Of a stretch of 35,223 bases of DNA, positions 1-9,586 are shown piece after piece. Made by a program: the position numbers and the translations under genes. The notes under the pieces were generated by a model. The model saw only the letters and a list, made by a program, of their open reading frames with translations, had not been told where the DNA came from and did no database searches. Each line of letters begins with the position of its first letter. Position 1 is the first letter of the stretch. This DNA is from an uncultured Bacilli bacterium (lineage in GTDB: Bacteria > Bacillota_I > Bacilli_A > RF39 > UBA660), in the NCBI GenBank assembly GCA_947588895.1, contig CANQBF010000009.1:1-35223 (forward strand). Direction: 5' to 3'.

Positions 1-147
1 TTGTCATCATATTAATCAACCTACCTTTGTATATATTATATCAAATTGATTGATTGCGAAAAAATTTCACTCCTTAGTGCTGATTTGCAACTTCATTAAT
101 TTACTAATTAGTATTATACGTGTTATAATTAATAAGAGGTTTTAGGT

Positions 148-1776
148 ATGAAAAAGAAAGATTATCTTATTGTCTTATTAATTATAACTTTTTTTATTGG
201 ACTTCCTCTTATATCTACAAGAAGTTTAGATGGCCATGATGCAGTATTTCATTTTTTTAGAAATTATGGAACTAAACTAGCTATTTTAGATAAAGAGTTA
301 ATTCCAATGGTTAATCCGGTAATGATGAATGGTTTAGGTTATGCTCCCAATATATTTTATGGAGTATTACCAACTTACATTATTACCTTCATATCTTTAT
401 TTACTAAAACTTTTGGTTTAGCTATTAATATTTTTATTTGGTTAATGATTTTTTTATCAGGGTACTTTATGTATCATTTTACTTATGCTTTAACTAAAGA
501 TAAAAAACTATCATTAGTTAGTAGTATTATCTATATTCTTATGCCTTATCATTTATATGATATATATGTCAGAATGGCCTTTGGTGAAATTGTCAGTTTT
601 GCCTTTATTCCACTTTTATTTCATGGTTTATATAATGTAATTTATGAAGATAAAACTAAATGGTATTATATAACTATATCATCTTCAATATTATTATTAA
701 CTCATGTATTAAGTACCGTTATGGTTGCTGTATTTGCTATTTTATATTTACTTATAAATATAAAAAAAGTATGGAATAAAGAATGTATAAAAAAAATAAC
801 TTTAAGTTTAATAATAACTGTGTTAATATCATTACCAACAATTATTCCGTTTTTAGAAGCTAAATTTAGTAGTGATTATATGGTTTTTGATAAAATATAT
901 ATGAAAACTAATGGCTTATTTATGGAAAATCATGCACTTAATTTATTAAAAGGTTTTAATTTATTAAGTACAATGAGTTATTTATGTATAATAATTATTA
1001 TTGTTATAGGTATTAAATATTTAATTTTAAAAAAGAATAAAAAAGAAATAAAATATTTTGATTTTTATATTTTAGGTCTATCTGCATTTATATTAACTCT
1101 TAATATTATTCCTTGGTCAAAATTACCTGATATGTTATCAATATTACAATATTCTTGGCGTTTATTAATGATTAGTGCTTTCTTCTTTAGTATTGTAATT
1201 GTTTTAATGTTTTCATCTTCTTTTCAAAAAAATAATAAATTATTAATAATACCTCTTGTTATCTTTTTTGCCTTAAGTACACCATATTTATATCGAGGAT
1301 TTATTAATAAAAGAATTGATAATGCTCTAATTAATAGTAATAAAATTACTATAAGAAAAGATGTGGTAAGGTCAACGGGTACCGCAAGTGCAGAATATTT
1401 ACCAAGAAATGCAATTTATAATTATGATTATTTAAAAAATTATGAAGAAGTAACAATTATTAAAGGAAATGGTTTAGTTAATAATTTTTCTAAAAAAGGT
1501 ACTCATATTAATAGTGAAATTGCTTGTGAAGATAATTGTTTAATTGAATTTCCTTATATATATTATCCAGGTTATATAATTAAAATAAATAATAAAGTAG
1601 TAGATAATTTTGAAACTAATAATGGTTTAGTTGGAATAAATATTACTAAAGGAAATTATAAGTTAACATCTTATTATCGTGGTACAAATTTAATGATTAT
1701 AGCATATTTAATTTCAATATTTAGTAGTGTTACATTATGTATAATTATTTACAAAAATCATAAAATAAAAAAGTAG
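148..1776 (+). CDS. Polytopic membrane protein, 6-pyruvoyl-tetrahydropterin synthase-related / YfhO-like family
   Basis: 542-aa ORF with many TM segments; 'DGHDAVFHFFRNYGTKLAILDKELIPMVNPVMMNGLGYAPNIFYGVLPTYI' resembles the PTPS-related membrane domain family. Confidence 0.7.
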   Translation: MKKKDYLIVLLIITFFIGLPLISTRSLDGHDAVFHFFRNYGTKLAILDKELIPMVNPVMMNGLGYAPNIFYGVLPTYIITFISLFTKTFGLAINIFIWLMIFLSGYFMYHFTYALTKDKKLSLVSSIIYILMPYHLYDIYVRMAFGEIVSFAFIPLLFHGLYNVIYEDKTKWYYITISSSILLLTHVLSTVMVAVFAILYLLINIKKVWNKECIKKITLSLIITVLISLPTIIPFLEAKFSSDYMVFDKIYMKTNGLFMENHALNLLKGFNLLSTMSYLCIIIIIVIGIKYLILKKNKKEIKYFDFYILGLSAFILTLNIIPWSKLPDMLSILQYSWRLLMISAFFFSIVIVLMFSSSFQKNNKLLIIPLVIFFALSTPYLYRGFINKRIDNALINSNKITIRKDVVRSTGTASAEYLPRNAIYNYDYLKNYEEVTIIKGNGLVNNFSKKGTHINSEIACEDNCLIEFPYIYYPGYIIKINNKVVDNFETNNGLVGINITKGNYKLTSYYRGTNLMIIAYLISIFSSVTLCIIIYKNHKIKK

Positions 1777-1780
1777 TATG

Positions 1781-1809
1781 TTTACATTCAAATAAAATTC
1801 AAGTATAAT
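1781..1809 (+). promoter_or_regulatory. Candidate sigma-A promoter upstream of prs
   Basis: TTTACA (1781-1786), 17-bp spacer, TATAAT (1804-1809). Confidence 0.6.
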
Positions 1810-1823
1810 AAAATTGAAAGGAT

Positions 1824-1859
1824 AAAAGGGATTTTATGAAGTTTATAAAATCTCTTTTT
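1824..1859 (+). terminator. Strong hairpin with 3' U-run in the prs leader (attenuator-like)
   Basis: AAAAGGGATTTTAT-gaagttt-ATAAAATCTCTTTTT, about 14 bp stem with one G-U, between the promoter and the prs start. Confidence 0.55.
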
Positions 1860-1875
1860 GTGTGAAAGTAGTATT

Positions 1876-2925
1876 ATGAATGAAAAATTAAAATTAATAT
1901 TTATTAATGATTGTTTACCTAAATTAAGGAGTTTAGCATTAGAAGATGAAATTGTGAATGCTGATTTTGTACGATTTCAAGATGGAGCAGGCAAAGTAAT
2001 ACTACCAACGGAATGTAGAGACCAAGATGTTTATATAATTTGTGATGTTAATGATAAGACACCAAATAAATATACAGGACATATAATGTCACCCGATGAC
2101 CATGTTCGAGATATAGCTAGAGTAATTGGAGCTTTAAGAGATAATCCAGCTAGGAAAACTTTAATTGTACCTTTTCAACCTTATGGCAGACAACATCGTA
2201 GAATGTTTGGTGAATCAACCGAAGCAGCTGATTTTTTAAGAGAATGTCATTATTTAGGATTTAAGAATATTTTGACTGTTGATTCTCATGATCCCAATGT
2301 AGCGGCTGCTATATCTAAACATAACTTTGATAATATGTATATGACTAATTCGTTATTAAGAGAATTAGTTATTAATGAAAATATTGATTATGAAAGACCA
2401 GAGGATATTTTAATTGTTGCTCCGGATGAAGGTGCACAAATAAGAGCAAGACATTTTGCTGATAGGTTTGGTTGTAATCATGCATTCTTTTCTAAAAGAA
2501 GAGATGTAACTAAAATAGTTGATGGTAAAAATCCTTTAGAATCAAATCAATATGTTGGTTTTAGTCCTAAAGATAAAACAATTATTGTTGTTGATGATAT
2601 GATTTCTAGTGGTGGTACAATTTTAAAAACTTGTAAAGAATTAAAAGATATGGGAGCAAATAAAATATATATTTGTGCAACATTTGGTTTATTTACTAAA
2701 GGAACAAATGAATTTATTCAATATTTTGATAAAGAAATAATTAGTGGTATATATATTTCTAATTTGACATATAATAACATTATTAATTCTGAATGTATAA
2801 ATGTTGTTGATGGTACAGAACAATTAATGACATGTATAAGAGCTATTCATGCAAGAAAAGAAAATATAAGTGAAGAATTAGGAATGTCTAAAATAGCTGT
2901 TAGAGAACTGGTAAGGAAAAGATAA
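1876..2925 (+). CDS. prs: Ribose-phosphate pyrophosphokinase (long clostridial-type variant)
   Basis: 'MSPDDHVRDIARVIGAL', 'PFQPYGRQHRRMFGESTEAADF', 'VVDDMISSGGTI' PRPP loop. Likely ATG at 1876 (ORF track start 1858). Confidence 0.9.
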   Translation: MNEKLKLIFINDCLPKLRSLALEDEIVNADFVRFQDGAGKVILPTECRDQDVYIICDVNDKTPNKYTGHIMSPDDHVRDIARVIGALRDNPARKTLIVPFQPYGRQHRRMFGESTEAADFLRECHYLGFKNILTVDSHDPNVAAAISKHNFDNMYMTNSLLRELVINENIDYERPEDILIVAPDEGAQIRARHFADRFGCNHAFFSKRRDVTKIVDGKNPLESNQYVGFSPKDKTIIVVDDMISSGGTILKTCKELKDMGANKIYICATFGLFTKGTNEFIQYFDKEIISGIYISNLTYNNIINSECINVVDGTEQLMTCIRAIHARKENISEELGMSKIAVRELVRKR

Positions 2926-2937
2926 TTAGAGGTAATT

Positions 2938-3336
2938 ATGAGTAAAGATGATTTAATAGATATATCAAATTACTGTGTATGTATTTATGATAATAGTCAA
3001 ATTGGTTTATTTATAAGAGAAGTAGAATATTATAATAATCGAAGAATTAATATATTTAGAGAAGTTAATAATTTAGATAATATAGGTATAATTTATACTA
3101 AGATAAATAAGGGAAATAGAGTAACTGTACATGGTACAACTCTTGATAAGTTTAGAAGTAAGAATGGTTATTATACTCCAACTTGTTGTATAAAAAAATA
3201 TATTAAATTAAAAGATTATTATAAGAATAAGAATAAGAATCCTAATTTTATAATATCTAAAGATCAATTTGATAATTTAGTAAATGAATTATTTATTGCT
3301 TTAGAATTTGAAAATAATATAAGAAAAACTAGATGA
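2938..3336 (+). CDS. Hypothetical protein (132 aa)
   Basis: ORF directly downstream of prs with nearby SD-like 'agaggt'; no recognised domain. Confidence 0.6.
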   Translation: MSKDDLIDISNYCVCIYDNSQIGLFIREVEYYNNRRINIFREVNNLDNIGIIYTKINKGNRVTVHGTTLDKFRSKNGYYTPTCCIKKYIKLKDYYKNKNKNPNFIISKDQFDNLVNELFIALEFENNIRKTR

Positions 3337-3406
3337 TTTTTTTCGCATGATAATTATTTACAAATTAAGTTTCGTCCTTTATAATTGTAATTGAGGTGAA
3401 TTTAAA

Positions 3407-4588
3407 ATGAAAATATTATCTGTAAATGCTGGTAGTTCTTCTTTAAAGTTTACATTAATTGAACTTCCAAATAGAGAAGTAGTTGCCAGTGGTTTATTTG
3501 AAAAAATTGGTTTAAATGATAGTAGATATACGATAAAGTATAATGGTGAAAAAATAGTAAAGGAAAAAGAGTTACAAGACCATAGTGTAGCTGTAAGTAT
3601 TTTAATGGAAGAATTAGTAAATTATAAAATTGTTAATTCTTTAGATGAAATTGAAGGAGTAGGTCATCGTATATTACATGGTGGTTCTGAATTTACAGAA
3701 TCAATGTTATTAGATGAAGATGTTTTAAAAAGAATAGCTAAGTATAATGAATTAGGTCCACTTCATAATCCGGCAAATATTATGGGAGTAGAAGCATTTA
3801 TGAAAGTATTACCTAACGTTAAAAATGTTGGCGTATTTGATACAACTTTCCATCAAACAATGGCTGAAACTGAATATTTATATCCTGTTCCATATGAATG
3901 GTACACAGAATATGGTGTAAGAAAGTATGGCTTTCATGGAACTAGTCATCGTTATGTATATAAAACTATATCTGAATATTTAAAAAGAGATGATTTAAAA
4001 GTTATTTCTTGTCATATTGGTAATGGTGGTAGTTTATGTGCCATTAATGGTGGTAAAGTAGTTGATACATCAATGGGATTTACTCCTCTAGCAGGTATTA
4101 TGATGGGTTCACGTTCTGGAGATATTGATCCTTCAATTATTCCATTTGTGATGAAGAAAACCGGTAAAACCGCTGAAGAAATAGTTAATGACTTAAATAA
4201 AAAGAGTGGTCTTTTAGGTGTAAGTGGTGTTTCTAGTGATAGTAGAGATGTTGAAGATGCAGCTAATGAAGGTAATGAAAGAGCTATATTAGCTCAAAAA
4301 ATGTATGCTCAAAAGGTTGCTAACTATATTGCTGTATATAATAATATGTTAAATGGTGCAGATGTAATTACTTTAACTGCTGGATTAGGAGAAAATTCTA
4401 AAAATATGCGTAAGATGATTATTGATAGAATTCAAAGTTTAGGAGTTAAAATAGATGATGAAAAAAATGATTTTCGTGGTGAATTTAGATTAATTTCAAC
4501 TGATGATTCTAAAATTCCAGTATATGTTGTACCTACAAATGAAGAATTAATGATTGCCCTAGATACTATGGAACTTATTAGTAAGTAG
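3407..4588 (+). CDS. ackA: Acetate kinase
   Basis: 'MKILSVNAGSSSLKF', 'GHRILHGG', 'VFDTTFHQTM', 'GFHGTSHRYV', 'HIGNGGSLCAI'. Confidence 0.97.
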   Translation: MKILSVNAGSSSLKFTLIELPNREVVASGLFEKIGLNDSRYTIKYNGEKIVKEKELQDHSVAVSILMEELVNYKIVNSLDEIEGVGHRILHGGSEFTESMLLDEDVLKRIAKYNELGPLHNPANIMGVEAFMKVLPNVKNVGVFDTTFHQTMAETEYLYPVPYEWYTEYGVRKYGFHGTSHRYVYKTISEYLKRDDLKVISCHIGNGGSLCAINGGKVVDTSMGFTPLAGIMMGSRSGDIDPSIIPFVMKKTGKTAEEIVNDLNKKSGLLGVSGVSSDSRDVEDAANEGNERAILAQKMYAQKVANYIAVYNNMLNGADVITLTAGLGENSKNMRKMIIDRIQSLGVKIDDEKNDFRGEFRLISTDDSKIPVYVVPTNEELMIALDTMELISK

Positions 4589-5581
4589 GTGGGCATTATA
4601 ATAAATAAAAAATTATTAAATAACATATATAAAGAAATTAAGAAAAGTGATGAAATAGTTATTGCCCGTCATATTGGACCGGACCCTGATGCCATTGCTA
4701 GTACCCTTGCACTACGTGATTCCATAAGAAGCACTTTTCCCGATAAAAAAGTATATGCCGTTGGGACAAGTGTCAGTAGATTTAAAGCATATGGTAATTT
4801 AGATCATCCCAATTTTAGTGAACTAGCTAAACCATTATTAATTGTTTTGGATGTACCTAATATGCATCGGGTTGATGGAATTGATGGATTAAAATATGAT
4901 AAAATAATTAAAATTGACCATCATCCAGAGGAAGATATCATTGGATTTTATGATTGGACTGATACAACTAAATCTAGTGCTAGTCAAATGGTATGTGAAT
5001 TAATTTTAAATACTAAATTAGAATTAACTAAAAAAGTAGCTGAAAATCTTTTCTTAGGTATTGTATCAGATAGTGAAAGATTTTCTTTAAAAAATACTAC
5101 TTATGAAACATTTGATACAGTCAAAGAATTATTAAGAGTAAGTAATATTGATTTTGTACCTTTATATGATATTTTATATAATAGACCATTTTCTGAGCAT
5201 AAGTTTATTGCTTATATAACTAATAATTTAAATATAAATGAAAATAAATTTGGTTATATAATTATTAAAGATGAAGTATTAAAAGAATATAATGTTGATA
5301 GTGCAACACCATCTAATTTAATTAATAATTATCATTTTATTGATGAACTATTAGTTTGGACATTTATTACGGAAGATGTTAAAAATAATGTATATAAAGT
5401 AAGTATTCGTAGTCGTGGTCCAATAATTAATGAAATAGCTAGTAAATATAATGGGGGAGGCCATAAATTTGCAAGTGGAGCAAAACCTAAAACTTTAGAG
5501 GAAGTAAATCATTTACTTGAAGATTTAAATATGGCTTGTAAAGAATATGAAGATAACGAAAATAAGCAAAAAGAAAAATAA
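4589..5581 (+). CDS. DHH/DHHA1 family phosphoesterase (NrnA-like oligoribonuclease/pAp phosphatase)
   Basis: 'VIARHIGPDPDAIAST', 'IDHHPEED', 'NGGGHKFASGA' motifs; starts with GTG abutting the ackA stop. Confidence 0.88.
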   Translation: MGIIINKKLLNNIYKEIKKSDEIVIARHIGPDPDAIASTLALRDSIRSTFPDKKVYAVGTSVSRFKAYGNLDHPNFSELAKPLLIVLDVPNMHRVDGIDGLKYDKIIKIDHHPEEDIIGFYDWTDTTKSSASQMVCELILNTKLELTKKVAENLFLGIVSDSERFSLKNTTYETFDTVKELLRVSNIDFVPLYDILYNRPFSEHKFIAYITNNLNINENKFGYIIIKDEVLKEYNVDSATPSNLINNYHFIDELLVWTFITEDVKNNVYKVSIRSRGPIINEIASKYNGGGHKFASGAKPKTLEEVNHLLEDLNMACKEYEDNENKQKEK

Positions 5582-6281
5582 TTTATATGAAATAACAACA
5601 TCTAATAATGATAAAATTAGTTTATATGATGATGTTATTTTAAAATATAATTTACTTATAACTAAAGAAATAAAAGATGATGAATTAAAAGATATTTTAA
5701 AAGATAATAGTTATTTAGAAAGTTATAATATTGCTTTAAAATATATAATTAGTAAACTTAGAACAGAAAAAGAAATTAGAAAAAAGTTAATAAATTTTAA
5801 TAAAGATGCAGTTAACTATACATTAGATAGATTAAAAAAAGAAGGCTACTTAAATGATAATATATATATTAAAGCTTATATTAATGATGAAGTTAATTTA
5901 AAAATGACTGGTCCAAATAAAATAATGCAAAATTTAAAAAAATTAGGCTTTAAAGAAAATGATATTAATAACTATTTAATGACATTTAATAATGATATAT
6001 GGCAAGATAAAATAAGAAAATATATTTCTAAAAAGATTAGTAGTAATCATAATTTATCTAGTCAAATGTTAAAACAAAAAATAATTCAAGATTTAATAGT
6101 TAAAGGCTTTTATAAAGAAGATATTTTATTTATCTTAAATGAATTTGAATTAGAAGATGATAAAGCAATATATGATAAAGAATATCTTAAATTAAAAAAT
6201 AAATTAAGTCGCAAATATAGTGGAGAAGAGTTAGAATATCAAATCAAAAATCATTTATATAAGAAAGGTTTTAAACTATAA
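5547..6281 (+). CDS. recX: Regulatory protein RecX
   Basis: RecX three-helix repeats: 'RTEKEIRKKLINFNKDAVNYTLDRLKKEGYLND...YIKAYINDEVN'; 35-bp overlap with the upstream gene. Confidence 0.85.
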   Translation: MKITKISKKKNNLYEITTSNNDKISLYDDVILKYNLLITKEIKDDELKDILKDNSYLESYNIALKYIISKLRTEKEIRKKLINFNKDAVNYTLDRLKKEGYLNDNIYIKAYINDEVNLKMTGPNKIMQNLKKLGFKENDINNYLMTFNNDIWQDKIRKYISKKISSNHNLSSQMLKQKIIQDLIVKGFYKEDILFILNEFELEDDKAIYDKEYLKLKNKLSRKYSGEELEYQIKNHLYKKGFKL

Positions 6282-6314
6282 AAAAAGCTATCACATTTGA
6301 GTGACAGCTTTTTT
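6281..6314. terminator. Bidirectional intrinsic terminator between convergent recX and prsA-like gene
   Basis: AAAAAAGCTATCAC-atttga-GTGACAGCTTTTTT. Confidence 0.85.
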
Positions 6315-7338
6315 ATTCTTCTTCTTCAGTATCATCAGTTGCGTTTAATAAGTTATGCATATAGATTCCATATTGTCTATCTATTTCATCATCAACAATA
6401 TCCATCTTATATAATTCACGATAATATTTTAATGATTTAGTATATAATTTATCATCGGCATCTTTTTTACGGTCTGCTAAAATTTCAATTATTTCATCTT
6501 TTAAATCTTCTTTAGATTCTTTTTCTTTAGAAGCATTACGATATATTACATGATAACCAACTGAAGTAGTAATTAATGATTTACTATATTCACCATCTTT
6601 TAAATTATAAGCAGCTTTAATAAGTTCATCATAATCTTCACCAAAATCAATATTAATATATCCTAAATTACCATCTTTATCTTTAGTGGCTTCATCTTCA
6701 GAATATTCTTTTACTAATTTTTTAAATTCTTCTAATTTATTATCAGCATCATTTAACTTTTTAATAATTTCATTAATTTTAGCTTTAGCAGCATCTTCAG
6801 CTTCTTTCTTTTCTGTTGTTGTCATACTATCCGTAACTTGTGGTGTAACTAAAATATGATAAACTTCAATATCCCCTTTAGCTTCCTTATCATAATAGTC
6901 ATCGATTTCTTTATCTTCAACTAAACTTTTAGCATAAGCATCTAAGGCATAATCTTTTAAATAACTTAAATACATAGCATCAGTGTAAGCTTCAATAGTT
7001 TGAAGTCCTGTTTGTTGTTGTAATAATTGTAAGAAAGTATCTTTACCACCAAGTTGTTCAACCATTGAATCAACAAAGTTTTCAGCTTCAACTTTAGCAT
7101 CATCTTTCTTATCTTTAAATTCTTCTTCTAAAACATATTTGTCAATTAAATTAACAACAACTTGAAGACCATAACTATCTTTAAGTTCTTCATAAACTTC
7201 ATCAACACTAATTTTATAATCTTTATCTCCTTTTTTAAAAGTAACAATTGCTTCTTTACCATTTTCTAATTTTGGTATTTTACCACAACCACATAATAGT
7301 AGGCCACATGCCATAAATAATATAATAAATTTTTTCAT
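6313..7338 (-). CDS. prsA: PrsA-like lipoprotein, PpiC/parvulin-type peptidyl-prolyl isomerase
   Basis: Lipobox 'LLLCGCGK'; parvulin core 'VYHILVTPQV...YSEDEATKDKDGNLGYI...SVGYHVIYR'. Confidence 0.85.
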   Translation of the reverse strand: MKKFIILFMACGLLLCGCGKIPKLENGKEAIVTFKKGDKDYKISVDEVYEELKDSYGLQVVVNLIDKYVLEEEFKDKKDDAKVEAENFVDSMVEQLGGKDTFLQLLQQQTGLQTIEAYTDAMYLSYLKDYALDAYAKSLVEDKEIDDYYDKEAKGDIEVYHILVTPQVTDSMTTTEKKEAEDAAKAKINEIIKKLNDADNKLEEFKKLVKEYSEDEATKDKDGNLGYINIDFGEDYDELIKAAYNLKDGEYSKSLITTSVGYHVIYRNASKEKESKEDLKDEIIEILADRKKDADDKLYTKSLKYYRELYKMDIVDDEIDRQYGIYMHNLLNATDDTEEEE

Positions 7339-7461
7339 ATATTTCCTCCCATCAAGTATTATAACACAACTAATATATTTAACACAATTAAATTAAGCAC
7401 TCACATCTCAAAAGATTAACCATAAATTATTAATGAATAGACAATAAAGGAGGAGTGAATT

Positions 7462-7548
7462 ATGAACTGTGGAAATAATGGTATCGGTGCTGCTATAATT
7501 TTAGTATTGTTTATTTTACTAATTATAATTCTTGGAGCATATATTTAA
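7462..7548 (+). CDS. YjcZ-like sporulation micro-protein (28 aa)
   Basis: MNCGNNGIGAAIILVLFILLIIILGAYI, with strong SD (aaaggaggagtg) 5'. Pattern matches the YjcZ family: short polar N-terminus plus one TM. Not in the supplied ORF track. Confidence 0.7.
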   Translation: MNCGNNGIGAAIILVLFILLIIILGAYI

Positions 7549-7575
7549 GTTTATTTTAAAAAGGAGGTATATAAA

Positions 7576-7701
7576 TTGAAAAACTGTAATAACCCATGTG
7601 GTTCCCAAAATAATAATAACAATAATTATAACTACTTTTTTATAGTATTAATTCTTTACATCTTACTTGCAATAATACTTGGAGGTAGTTTAATTTACTA
7701 A
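7576..7701 (+). CDS. YjcZ-like sporulation micro-protein (41 aa, TTG start)
   Basis: MKNCNNPCGSQNNNNNNYNYFFIVLILYILLAIILGGSLIY, preceded by AAGGAGG. Not in the supplied ORF track. Confidence 0.65.
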   Translation: MKNCNNPCGSQNNNNNNYNYFFIVLILYILLAIILGGSLIY

Positions 7702-7722
7702 AAGAAGCAATGCTTCTTTTTT
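7701..7722 (+). terminator. Intrinsic terminator after the micro-protein pair
   Basis: AAAGAAGCA/TGCTTCTTTTTT. Confidence 0.75.
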
Positions 7723-7778
7723 CTATTGCTATTTTTACTATTTTTTTATATAATAATAGCTAGTTTTGAGGGATTTAT

Positions 7779-8615
7779 ATGAATAATATGGAAATCGAAA
7801 TATTAAATAAATATAGTGATTCTATGTATAAAACATTAATGACATTAAAATACTTTGAAATTAAAAATAATAAAGTAGAATTTGAAAAAAATATTACTAA
7901 ATTAAGAAAAATTTTAAAAGAAGAAACTAATTTGTATGAAGAAGTCATAACTAATGGTATTGATAAAAAATTATTACATTCTGAAATTAATTTAGTAAAT
8001 TGCATAAAAAGTATTATTTTAAATGATTATGAAACAATGAAAAATAAACGAATATCTAATTTGTTTTATAAAATATTAAACGATAAAGATACTATGATAG
8101 ATAATGTTTTAGTAGATGATAGTATTAAATTTATTATTTATATATTAAAGGATTATCAAAAATATGATTATGATTTATATTATGATATGAAATATGCCTT
8201 GGCATATATATATCCCAATATATTAAAGTATTTATTAGAAACTAAATTTAATGTTTCCAAAGAAGTATATTGGTATTCATATTTTTTAAAAGATATTTAT
8301 AAAATAAATGATAATGATTATTTTTCAAGAAAATTATTATTTATAAATGATGAACTAATGATTGATGATTTATATAGCATAATGAAAATAGATGATATTA
8401 AAGGGAAAAAAGGAAAAATGCTTTGTGATATTATTAATCGCTTAATGGCTTTATTAGTTTATGAAAAATATGAAGGTTTAAATCCTGGTGAATATTTAAA
8501 ACTATTAAAAGCATATGATGAAAGTTTTACTTTAAAAGATGCTGAAAGAATTTTAAATTTTTATAATAATGATAAACAAATTCCTAAAATGGTAAGAATA
8601 ATAAAAGGTAGGTAA
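7779..8615 (+). CDS. Hypothetical protein (278 aa), tandem paralogue A
   Basis: Intact ORF; C-terminus 'ILNFYNNDKQIPKMVRIIKGR' resembles that of the next ORF. Confidence 0.65.
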   Translation: MNNMEIEILNKYSDSMYKTLMTLKYFEIKNNKVEFEKNITKLRKILKEETNLYEEVITNGIDKKLLHSEINLVNCIKSIILNDYETMKNKRISNLFYKILNDKDTMIDNVLVDDSIKFIIYILKDYQKYDYDLYYDMKYALAYIYPNILKYLLETKFNVSKEVYWYSYFLKDIYKINDNDYFSRKLLFINDELMIDDLYSIMKIDDIKGKKGKMLCDIINRLMALLVYEKYEGLNPGEYLKLLKAYDESFTLKDAERILNFYNNDKQIPKMVRIIKGR

Positions 8616-8618
8616 AAT

Positions 8619-9560
8619 ATGGAAAACGGATATGGTTTAACAATAAAAGATTATGATATTGTAAATAATTTATATGATATAACAAAAAAAATTTATCATG
8701 AATTAAATATTATTAAAGAAAATGATAAACATAATATTCCAAATAACTATACTAAAATAAAAAATTTAATTGCTATAGAAAATAGAATTTACAATTGTAT
8801 AGATAAACATAGTGTTAGTAATATTTGTTCGTTTATTAGTGATTTAAAAGATTATACTTATGCAGTTAATTATAATTATGCGAAATGTAATATAGGTGAA
8901 ATAGTTAAAGCACGTATAGTAAATAAATTAAATTATATAATAGATAATATGGATATTGAATGTGAATATGAAGAAATGACTGATACTGAACTTGATGAAT
9001 TAGCAGAAGTATATAAAGATGAAGACAATGAATACTTTAACGATTATTTTAATAAAGATATGGATTTACCTAATACATTTGTTGATATAGATAACATAAA
9101 AGAAGTAATTAATCAAGATATTCTAAAAATAGTATTTAAAATATTAGATAATGAAATTAATATAAATTATCAAGAACAATTAATTGATTTTAAATATAAT
9201 TTAATGTTTATGTATGATAAAGTTTTAAATGAATTTATTAATAAAGATTTTCAAACTGATAAAGATGTTTATTTAAATATTGGTGTTAATTCATCAGTAT
9301 ATAAAGTTTCTAATGAATTATTAGAAATATTATTTGATGAAGTAACTTGGGATATTATTAAAGAACAAATAAATGATTTAATAGTTGAAAGTAATTTAGA
9401 AATTACAACAATAATAATTCGTAGTGTATTAATATTTAGTAGTGAAAGTGTTATTAATGATTTTAAAAAGTCTTTAAATCAATATCATTTAAATAATAAT
9501 ATTTTAAATTATTTAAATAAAGATAAAGATATTCCTAAATTAGTTATTATAAAAAAATAA
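8619..9560 (+). CDS. Hypothetical protein (313 aa), tandem paralogue B
   Basis: ORF 3 nt downstream of paralogue A; C-terminus 'ILNYLNKDKDIPKLVIIKK'. Confidence 0.65.
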   Translation: MENGYGLTIKDYDIVNNLYDITKKIYHELNIIKENDKHNIPNNYTKIKNLIAIENRIYNCIDKHSVSNICSFISDLKDYTYAVNYNYAKCNIGEIVKARIVNKLNYIIDNMDIECEYEEMTDTELDELAEVYKDEDNEYFNDYFNKDMDLPNTFVDIDNIKEVINQDILKIVFKILDNEININYQEQLIDFKYNLMFMYDKVLNEFINKDFQTDKDVYLNIGVNSSVYKVSNELLEILFDEVTWDIIKEQINDLIVESNLEITTIIIRSVLIFSSESVINDFKKSLNQYHLNNNILNYLNKDKDIPKLVIIKK

Positions 9561-9586
9561 TACAAATTAATGTATTATCTTTTTTT
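9551..9586. terminator. Bidirectional intrinsic terminator
   Basis: AAAAAAATAATACA-aattaa-TGTATTATCTTTTTTT between convergent genes. Confidence 0.75.

Noticed and set aside
4432-4626. Minus-strand ORFs in the track such as 4432-4626, 7775-8005, 15188-15373, 20177-20422, 21585-21866, 22618-22824, 31376-31600, 32031-32288, 32934-33125
   Set aside because: Antisense to convincing genes, low-complexity hydrophobic translations, no RBS or family resemblance.
5453-5462. G5 run in the DHH phosphoesterase as another phase-variation tract
   Set aside because: It encodes the conserved GGGH motif in an intact frame.
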